Program-made: the position numbers and the translations under genes
The notes under the pieces: generated by a model
Seen by the model: only the letters and a program-made list of their open reading frames with translations
Database searches by the model: none
Told to the model about the DNA's origin: nothing
Shown: in pieces, positions 34,464-40,359 of the stretch
Layout of the letters: each line of letters starts with the position of its first letter
Position numbering within the stretch: the first letter of the stretch is position 1
Source: an uncultured Lachnospiraceae bacterium
GTDB taxonomy: Bacteria > Bacillota > Clostridia > Lachnospirales > Lachnospiraceae
NCBI GenBank assembly: GCA_910577785.1
Contig: CAJTNT010000035.1
Span: forward strand, 1-40,359
Reading direction: 5' to 3'
DNA: 40,359 nt

Positions 34464-35684
34464 ATGCTACAGGGAAAAACAGTGCTGCTGGGGGTCACTG
34501 GCGGGATAGCCGCCTACAAGATGCCAAATGTGGCTAGGATGCTGAAAAAGCTGCATGCCAACGTGCATGTGCTGATGACGGAGAACGCCACCAATTTCAT
34601 TACGGCCACAACCTTTGAGAGCCTGACCGGAAATAAATGCCTGATTGATACCTTTGACCGCAATTTTGAGTTTTCTGTCGAGCATGTGGCGCTGGCCAAG
34701 CAGGCAGACCTCGTGTTGCTGGCGCCTGCCACGGCCAATGTGATTGGCAAGATTGCAGGCGGGATAGCGGATGACATGCTGACAACGACCGTGATGGCAT
34801 GCACCTGCAAGGTTCTGGTTGCCCCGGCCATGAACCATAATATGTACCACAATCCGATTGTACAGGACAACCTGGAAAAGCTCCAGCGTTTTGGCTATAC
34901 GATCATCCCCCCGGATACGGGGATGCTGGCAAACGGCGACCTGGGGGACGGCCGGATGCCTGCGGAAAGCGTGCTGGCGGAGCATGTGCTGCGGGAGCTG
35001 GCGTTTGCAAAGGACTGGGCAGGCAGGAAGGTGCTGGTGACAGCGGGCGCAACCAGGGAAGCCATTGACCCGGTGCGGTTCATCACCAACCATTCCACCG
35101 GCAAAATGGGCTATGCCATAGCGAAAATGGCCATGCTGCGCGGGGCCAAGGTGACGCTTGTGACAGGCGCGGCAACGGTAAGCCCGCCGATGTTTGTGGA
35201 TGTGGTTCCGGTAACCTCCGCAGAGGAAATGTACCAGGCAGTCATTTGCCGTGCGCCCCAGATGGATGTGATCATCAAGGCGGCTGCGGTGGCAGACTAC
35301 CGCCCAGCCCAGGCAGCGGCAGATAAGATTAAGAAATCCGCAGGAGCCGCCAATATCCCCTTAGAGCGGACATGCGACATCCTCGCAGAGCTGGGGAAGA
35401 AGAAGCAGCAAGGGGAGATAGCCGCCTTCCTTTGCGGGTTTTCGATGGAGACTCGGGACTTGGAAAAAAATTCCAGGGAGAAGCTTGTGAGAAAGCACAT
35501 TGACATGATAGCCGCCAACAGCCTCAACGTGCCGGGGGCAGGGTTTGGCACGGACACCAATGTCATCACTCTCCTGACCAGTGACGGCTCCCGGCAGCTG
35601 GCGCAGATGAGCAAGCAAGCGGCAGCCAATGAAATTTTAAATGAAATAAAAATGCGGATATCGCCCAGCTGCACCCCTTCATAA
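34464..35684 (+). CDS. coaBC: Bifunctional phosphopantothenoylcysteine decarboxylase / synthetase
   Basis: A 406-residue CoaBC. CoaC part (1-185): LLGVTGGIAAYKMPN, catalytic H74 (VEHVALAKQADL) and the PAMNHNMY motif. CoaB part (190-400): TAGATREAIDPVRFITNHSTGKMGYA is split over the nucleotide site, with KAAAVADYRP and AANSLNVPGAGFGTD downstream. In the flap motif, normally LACG-x2-G-x-GRM with the proton-donating Cys, this protein reads LANGDLGDGRMP, so position 157 is Asn. Last gene of panG-B-C-D-coaBC, which together lead to 4'-phosphopantetheine except for the pantothenate kinase step. Confidence 0.95.
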   Translation: MLQGKTVLLGVTGGIAAYKMPNVARMLKKLHANVHVLMTENATNFITATTFESLTGNKCLIDTFDRNFEFSVEHVALAKQADLVLLAPATANVIGKIAGGIADDMLTTTVMACTCKVLVAPAMNHNMYHNPIVQDNLEKLQRFGYTIIPPDTGMLANGDLGDGRMPAESVLAEHVLRELAFAKDWAGRKVLVTAGATREAIDPVRFITNHSTGKMGYAIAKMAMLRGAKVTLVTGAATVSPPMFVDVVPVTSAEEMYQAVICRAPQMDVIIKAAAVADYRPAQAAADKIKKSAGAANIPLERTCDILAELGKKKQQGEIAAFLCGFSMETRDLEKNSREKLVRKHIDMIAANSLNVPGAGFGTDTNVITLLTSDGSRQLAQMSKQAAANEILNEIKMRISPSCTPS

Positions 35685-35710
35685 GATGCCCGTTTCCAGC
35701 TGTAACACAC

Positions 35711-35732
35711 GTTCACAAAATGTTCACAAAAT
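35711..35732 (+). promoter_or_regulatory. Tandem 11-bp direct repeat resembling a Pho box
   Basis: GTTCACAAAAT occurs twice head-to-tail (35711-35721, 35722-35732), giving TTCACA-N5-TTCACA. That is the spacing and sequence of PhoP boxes in Bacillus (TT(A/C/T)ACA repeated every 11 bp), and 11-bp direct repeats suit OmpR-family regulators generally. A possible -10 TATACT lies at 35771-35776. It sits between coaBC and the membrane-anchored protein gene at 35905. Confidence 0.4.
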
Positions 35733-35904
35733 AGATACGTTTTTTTCATGCTGCTTCTACGTTTGGAGGATATACTAAGAGAAAGGCCTGTGCGCAAACA
35801 GGATTCTTTCCTAGGCTGGATGTTACATCATATTCATAGTAGGGGAGAGAACCAGGAACGGCGCTGTCCGGGCTTTTAAAAACGTGTGTTACAGGGGGAA
35901 GCAT

Positions 35905-37155
35905 ATGAGAGGACAAAAGAAGGGAAACAGGGCTACAATTATAAAAATCGGCGTATTGTTTTGGATGATAGCGGCGGCATGGCTTTTCCTGTCAGCAGGG
36001 AAGGGGATTCATGCGGCCTTTTCTTTTTTCCAAAATGTGGGAAGGGAGGAGAGGATCCTCCCCATTACCAGCACGGGATACCGTTATGATAAGTATTTCC
36101 AGGATACCCTGCGCCAATACCGCTACTTTAGCTCCTTGTACCGAGAGGAATTTTCCACGGCGGTGCCGGGGCTGGAATCAACGGATATTTTGGGGCAGGG
36201 CTGTAACCGCATGGTGCCGCAGGGCATCTGCATTGCCGGGGATTATATGCTGGTGACGGCTTATGACAATGTCAGGCTAATGCCGGGGAAGAAAGGCGCG
36301 GATCTTCCCGTGGCCAACCCTTCCGTGCTGTATGTGCTGTCCAATGAGGACCCATCTGCCCGCAGGCTCCTGTCAACAATTGTCCTGCCGGACGCCAACC
36401 ATGTAGGCGGCATAGCCTTTGACGGGGAAAACGTTTGGATTGCCAAAAGCACGGACAGGGAATGCAGTATGATTTCTTATGGCGTCATTGAGCAGGCGGT
36501 CCGTGACGGGGCAGGCAGCTATGCCCTCCTGTCTTACGACCAAAACGTCTCCTGCGGCGCCGTAGCTTCCTTCCTGACCTGGCATGCAGGGAAGCTTTGG
36601 GTAGGGACTTATATCAATAAAAAAAATGGCCAGGGCAAGCTTCGGGGCTATCGGGTAATAGAAGAGGCGTCCGAAGAAGGGATAGCCTACCGGCTGGAAA
36701 TGGACGAGGAAATTGGGATACCAGGATATGCCAATGGCGTTGCTTTTGCAGAGATTGGCGGGGAGCAATATATGGCAGTCGCCACTTCTAAGGGGCGCTA
36801 TTCCCATTCCAGGGTATACCTCTACCGTGTCAAGGAGGATCCCAGGACAGGGAGGGAGCATTTTATATGCTATGATTCCCGCAAGTTCCCGCCGATGGCA
36901 GAAGAGCTGGTCTGCGATGGGGAAAATGCCTATTTTCTGTTCGAGTCTTCGGCGACCTGCTACAGTACATTGGCCTATCGGAAATGCAGCTACTTGGTAG
37001 ACCGCATCTGCGCCCTTTCAGCCATTGAATTGTTCTGGCAGCAGGAGGCTTACCGAAGGGTCTTCGGCGGCGGCAATGGCCATATCCTGATCACCCAGGA
37101 TGAAAAATACCAGGAGAAGCGGTATTGGTGGGACTCTGATCCACAAAAGGCATGA
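35905..37155 (+). CDS. Membrane-anchored extracytoplasmic protein of unknown function
   Basis: A 416-residue protein. It has a basic start (MRGQKKGNR), one hydrophobic segment at about 11-30, then a long exported domain with no lipobox. ATG 35905 has AGGGGGAA 4 nt upstream. The domain contains repeating strand-turn units such as GGIAFDGENVWIAKS, TWHAGKLWVGTYI and NGVAFAEIGGEQYMAVA, resembling blades of a beta-propeller (SMP-30/NHL-like); this is a visual impression. It follows a Pho-box-like repeat. A 7-bp GC-rich hairpin (37175-37191) after the stop lacks a U-run. Function unknown. Confidence 0.7.
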   Translation: MRGQKKGNRATIIKIGVLFWMIAAAWLFLSAGKGIHAAFSFFQNVGREERILPITSTGYRYDKYFQDTLRQYRYFSSLYREEFSTAVPGLESTDILGQGCNRMVPQGICIAGDYMLVTAYDNVRLMPGKKGADLPVANPSVLYVLSNEDPSARRLLSTIVLPDANHVGGIAFDGENVWIAKSTDRECSMISYGVIEQAVRDGAGSYALLSYDQNVSCGAVASFLTWHAGKLWVGTYINKKNGQGKLRGYRVIEEASEEGIAYRLEMDEEIGIPGYANGVAFAEIGGEQYMAVATSKGRYSHSRVYLYRVKEDPRTGREHFICYDSRKFPPMAEELVCDGENAYFLFESSATCYSTLAYRKCSYLVDRICALSAIELFWQQEAYRRVFGGGNGHILITQDEKYQEKRYWWDSDPQKA

Positions 37156-37271
37156 GGGGAGGTTTGTCCGGGATGGCTGCCAGGGGCAGCCTCCCAGGCC
37201 GTGAATCGTAATTCGTTTTATGCCAAAGGAGTGCGGAGAGATTAGGGCAGGGCTAAGGGAGGCATGATATT

Positions 37272-37856
37272 ATGGGAAAAGATACAAGGCTTGTAAATAT
37301 TTACATTAAGATACATAATAAACGGGATCTGACCATTGAGGATTTGAATTATCTTGCAAAATACGACCCAGAGTGCTTTGAGAAGACCTGCAAGAATGTG
37401 GTATACAACGTACCGGATGCAAAACAGATTCTGCGCCCGCAGGCAGATCACACAAAAATGGGGGCTGTACAGCAGGAAGAAAGCAAGGAGGCATCGTATG
37501 GGGGGCAGGCCGTAGGCAGCCTTACGCGAGGCGCCATAGAACATCTGCCAGAGGAAGCCCGCGTGGGGAGGGGAGATGCCGCAGGCCAGCCAGGAGAGAG
37601 CATACCGTCCGGCAAGGAGAGGCAAAATGATGTCTTTGCGCCAGTGACGCCCGACAAGGAACAGATGGAAGCGGCATTGGCCAATTTAAAGCAGATGGAA
37701 GAAGAGAGCCTCCCCATTGGCGAAATAGATGTGAATATGGTGAAAAACCTTCTGGGGAACCTGTATATGGAAATGCTTTTCCCGCACACCGGGAGGGCAA
37801 AATTTTTCAGCATGGAGGATCAGGAGTATCTCTCTGTATTCAATAAGAAAGTGTAA
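37272..37856 (+). CDS. Conserved protein of unknown function with low-complexity centre
   Basis: A 194-residue protein with a structured N-terminus (about 1-55, begins GKDTRLVNIYIKIHNKRDL and contains YLAKYDPECFEKTC). A polar, Gly/Glu/Ala-rich linker covers about 56-125, and the helical C-terminus (about 126-194) includes MVKNLLGNLYMEMLFPH. There is no signal or membrane segment. GGGAGG is 9 nt before the ATG. I do not recognise the family; the conserved-looking ends and loose centre suggest two interaction modules on a flexible tether. Confidence 0.7.
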   Translation: MGKDTRLVNIYIKIHNKRDLTIEDLNYLAKYDPECFEKTCKNVVYNVPDAKQILRPQADHTKMGAVQQEESKEASYGGQAVGSLTRGAIEHLPEEARVGRGDAAGQPGESIPSGKERQNDVFAPVTPDKEQMEAALANLKQMEEESLPIGEIDVNMVKNLLGNLYMEMLFPHTGRAKFFSMEDQEYLSVFNKKV

Positions 37857-38140
37857 AAGCATACGCAGAAGCTTTTCTATGGCGACAGTATGCCTAAAAA
37901 CAGAGGACATGATCCGCCTGATAGAGGAACACGGAAATCAGGCGGAACGGGTGCAGGTATAAATTTAAGCCCCAAAGCCGATTTTTGCCAAAATTGCTTT
38001 ACTTATCCCCATTTTTCCGTTATACTAAACCGTGGCTGGATAAATCATTCCAGAAAATGATTTCCGCCATGCACAAAAATAGTAAACCCAAAACGTGCCT
38101 TCCGTACATAGGCAAGGCGCATCAAAGGAGGAATCTGAAA
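37857..38140 (+). promoter_or_regulatory. purA upstream region with promoter
   Basis: TTTACT (37998-38003), 17 bp and TATACT (38021-38026) form the best promoter, giving a leader of about 110 nt before purA. Further upstream a 10-bp inverted repeat (37913-37922 / 37937-37946, TCCGCCTGAT/ATCAGGCGGA) has a 14-nt loop and no U-run. A 27-codon frame at 37879-37962 has no ribosome site and is not called. Confidence 0.5.
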
Positions 38141-39424
38141 ATGGTGAATGCAATTGTTGGCGCAAACTGGGGCGATGAGGGAAAAGGCAAGATTACCGAC
38201 ATGATGGCCAGGGAGGCGGACATTATCGTGCGTTTCCAGGGCGGGGCAAACGCAGGCCATACCATTGTCAATGACTATGGCAAATTTGCCCTGCATACCT
38301 TGCCGAGCGGCGTGTTCTACGGCCATACCACAAGCGTAATTGGGAACGGCGTGGCGCTGAACATCCCTGTCCTGACCCGCGAAATCCAGTCCTTGGTGGA
38401 CAGGGGCGTGCCGAAGCCCAGGCTGCTGGTGTCTGACCGTGCGCAGATGGTGATGTCCTACCATATCCTGTTTGACCAGTACGAGGAAGAGCGCCTGGGC
38501 GGAAAGTCCTTTGGCTCCACGAAGTCAGGGATTGCCCCATTTTATTCGGATAAATATGCGAAAATCGGCTTCCAGGTCAGCGAACTCTTTGACGAGGAAG
38601 CCTTGAAGGAGAAGGCAGCGCGTGTCTGCGAGACGAAGAACGTGCTGCTTAGGCACCTGTACCATAAGCCTCTGATTCACCCAGAGGATCTGATGAAGGA
38701 ATTGGCGGAATATAGGGATATGATCGCGCCTTATGTATGCGATGTATCCTCTTACCTGTGGGAGGCAGTGAAGGCGGGCAAGAATATCCTCCTCGAAGGG
38801 CAGCTTGGTTCCTTGAAAGACCCGGATCATGGGATTTACCCAATGGTGACCTCTTCCTCCACCCTGGCGGCCTACGGCGCGATTGGCGCAGGGATTCCGC
38901 CCTATGAGATTAAGCGAGTTATCACCGTCTGCAAGGCGTATTCTTCCGCTGTCGGCGCAGGCGCGTTTGTCAGCGAGATTTTTGGGGAAGAGGCAGACGA
39001 GCTTCGGCGGCGCGGCGGGGACGGCGGCGAATACGGCGTCACCACCGGAAGGCCGAGGCGCATGGGCTGGTTTGACCTTGTGGCCAGCAAGTATGGCTGC
39101 CGCGTCCAGGGGACGACGGATGTGGCCTTTACGGTGCTGGATGTGCTGGGTTACCTGGACGAGATCCCCGTATGCACAGGCTACCGCATTGACGGTGAGG
39201 TGACCACTGAGTTCCCCACCACGGCCAAGTTGGCGAAGGCAGAGCCTGTCCTGGAGGCGCTTCCAGGATGGAAATGCGATATCCGCGGGATCCGCCGCTA
39301 TGAGGAGCTGCCAGAGAACTGCAGGAGGTACGTGGAATTTATTGAAGAGAGGCTGGGCTTCCCAATTACCATGGTTTCTAATGGGCCTGGCAGGGATGAT
39401 ATCATTTACCGTAATGGGAGATAA
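38141..39424 (+). CDS. purA: Adenylosuccinate synthetase
   Basis: A 427-residue GTP-dependent enzyme joining IMP and aspartate, the first step to AMP. The P-loop-like NWGDEGKGKITD (about 9-20) includes the catalytic Asp, and IVRFQGGANAGHTI holds the catalytic His. GQLGSLKDPDHGIYP, TTGRPRRMGWFD and NGPGRDDI are also typical. The frame is open to 37985 through the promoter, but AAAGGAGG is 8 nt before ATG 38141. The HAD phosphatase gene follows after 8 bp. Confidence 0.96.
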   Translation: MVNAIVGANWGDEGKGKITDMMAREADIIVRFQGGANAGHTIVNDYGKFALHTLPSGVFYGHTTSVIGNGVALNIPVLTREIQSLVDRGVPKPRLLVSDRAQMVMSYHILFDQYEEERLGGKSFGSTKSGIAPFYSDKYAKIGFQVSELFDEEALKEKAARVCETKNVLLRHLYHKPLIHPEDLMKELAEYRDMIAPYVCDVSSYLWEAVKAGKNILLEGQLGSLKDPDHGIYPMVTSSSTLAAYGAIGAGIPPYEIKRVITVCKAYSSAVGAGAFVSEIFGEEADELRRRGGDGGEYGVTTGRPRRMGWFDLVASKYGCRVQGTTDVAFTVLDVLGYLDEIPVCTGYRIDGEVTTEFPTTAKLAKAEPVLEALPGWKCDIRGIRRYEELPENCRRYVEFIEERLGFPITMVSNGPGRDDIIYRNGR

Positions 39425-39432
39425 GGACAGAG

Positions 39433-40035
39433 ATGATTAAAAATATAGTGTTTGACGTGGGGAAGGTGCTGGTGGATTTTGACTGGCAGAGCCTCTTTGA
39501 CGCCCTCGGCTTTTCGCCGGAGGCCTATGAGGAGGTGGCAAAGGCCACCGTCCAATCGGAGCTGTGGAATGAGTTTGACCGCAGCAAAATGGCAGATGAA
39601 GAAATCTTAGAGGGATTTTTGGAACATGCGCCAGGGCGCCGGAATGAGGTCATGCGTTTCTGGGACAATATCGGCAGCTGCATCCGCCGCTATGACTATG
39701 CGTTTCCGTGGATCCGCAGCCTGCAGGAGCGGGGCTATGGGGTATACCTGCTCTCCAATTACCCAAGGCGGATTTATTCCCAGAGCATCGAGGAGCTGGC
39801 TTTTGTAGAAATCGTTGACGGGGCGGTGTTCTCTTATGAGGTGCAGTACACCAAGCCAGAACGGGAGATCTACGAGGCCCTGCTAAGGAAATACGGCCTC
39901 AACCCTACAGAATGCGTATTTATTGATGACAACCGTGCCAATATCGTTGCCGCGAACGAGCTGGGCATGGCCACCATCCATTTCCATACCAAGTCCCAGG
40001 CAGAAGAGGAGCTACGGAGCCTGGGAGTGCAGTAA
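39433..40035 (+). CDS. HAD superfamily (subfamily IA) phosphatase
   Basis: A 200-residue hydrolase. Motif I is NIVFDVGKVLVDFDW (nucleophile D8), motif II LLSNYP, motif III Lys in YTKPEREIY and motif IV VFIDDNRANI. A helical cap lies at about 15-85. It looks like the YihX/GPP-type small-metabolite phosphatases, possibly acting on sugar phosphates or nucleotides. It is only 8 bp after purA and before a strong terminator, so the two form one transcript, but a purine-related role is not proven. Confidence 0.88.
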   Translation: MIKNIVFDVGKVLVDFDWQSLFDALGFSPEAYEEVAKATVQSELWNEFDRSKMADEEILEGFLEHAPGRRNEVMRFWDNIGSCIRRYDYAFPWIRSLQERGYGVYLLSNYPRRIYSQSIEELAFVEIVDGAVFSYEVQYTKPEREIYEALLRKYGLNPTECVFIDDNRANIVAANELGMATIHFHTKSQAEEELRSLGVQ

Positions 40036-40049
40036 AGCGCTTAGAATGG

Positions 40050-40082
40050 AGCCCCCGCTGTTTGCAGCGGGGGCTTTGCTTT
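40050..40082 (+). terminator. Rho-independent terminator
   Basis: AGCCCCCGCTG (40050-40060), TTTG loop, CAGCGGGGGCT (40065-40075) give a perfect 11-bp GC-rich stem, followed by TTGCTTT. It ends the purA-HAD transcript. Confidence 0.9.
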
Positions 40083-40359
40083 ATAGCTTAAGGTGTGTTA
40101 ATTACATTTATAGGATCAATTTTTTTGCAAAAATTTTGAATGTATTTGCAACAATTTGCCCAAGGAGATACTCATGATTAACACTAGGCGGGGAGAATGC
40201 AGGATAAAGCGGGAGGATAGGATAAGGAAGTGCAGGAGGAATACCAGGAGGGGACAGGAAAGAGCAAGGTAGGGTAGGAAATAGCAGGGAAGAAGAGGCA
40301 AGGATAGGAAATAGCAGGGAAGAAGAGGCAAGGATAGGAAATAGCAGGGAAGAAGAGGC
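40083..40359. repeat. 30-bp polypurine tandem repeat at window edge, with AT-rich lead-in
   Basis: The unit beginning TAGGAAATAGCAGGGAAGAA is repeated at 40275-40304, 40305-40334 and 40335-40359 (cut by the edge). Where complete the copies are identical; more degenerate purine-rich units reach back to about 40190. The plus strand is nearly all A and G. Before it, 40083-40170 is AT-rich and contains a 7-bp inverted repeat TTGCAAA/TTTGCAA (40125-40131, 40145-40151). No gene is supported here. Confidence 0.8.

Noticed and set aside
37879..37962. 27-codon frame upstream of purA
   Set aside because: No ribosome site, and it overlaps a hairpin; too short to support.
40275..40359. CRISPR array
   Set aside because: The 30-bp units are directly adjacent with no spacers, so it is a plain tandem repeat.

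Overview
The window looks like a chromosome segment of a Gram-positive anaerobe of the Clostridia, most likely family Lachnospiraceae. This rests on the strong AGGAGG-type ribosome sites, single-chain PurL, a SerRS of the Lachnospiraceae type, and PanG in place of PanE. Base composition is moderately GC-rich except for one AT-rich island at about 7.18-11.13 kb. The family assignment is from remembered protein character, not from a search.

Layout. 1-1035: a MerR/GyrI-type regulator with a textbook 19-bp-spacer MerR promoter firing leftward off the window. 1168-7020: two FAD proteins, then mutS with a TTG start. 7022-11128: the tail of a dead Uma2-family gene, then a three-gene restriction-modification island made of a BfiI/NgoFVII-like phospholipase-D-fold nuclease and two different DNA methyltransferases. 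11172-13453 (minus): sensor kinase, OmpR-type response regulator and a small membrane-anchored protein. 13634-16173: a MATE exporter divergent from a LysR regulator whose promoter is a perfect consensus. 16232-19385: a glyoxalase-fold protein, a 78-residue protein, and on the minus strand a DinG/XPD-type helicase with an N-terminal nuclease domain. 19601-23482: purL. 23732-25012: a secreted four-FN3 protein.

25093-29594 is the most interesting part. It is a tight five-gene operon coding for an HPr-kinase-like peptide kinase, a PqqD-like peptide-recognition protein, a Ser-His S26-type peptidase without membrane anchors, an ABC exporter, and an NTP_transf_5 nucleotidyltransferase. This gene set overlaps that of phosphorylated lasso-peptide clusters (kinase, B1, D, nucleotidyltransferase), but no cyclase, no transglutaminase-like B2 protease and no obvious precursor gene is present. 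I read it as a peptide-tailoring and export system of unassigned type.

29644-40359: serS; a complete pantothenate-to-phosphopantetheine operon without the kinase step (panG, panB, panC, panD, coaBC), in which the CoaC half has Asn where the catalytic Cys is expected; a membrane-anchored unknown protein behind a Pho-box-like direct repeat; a conserved unknown; purA and an HAD phosphatase ending in a strong terminator; and a 30-bp polypurine tandem repeat running off the right edge.
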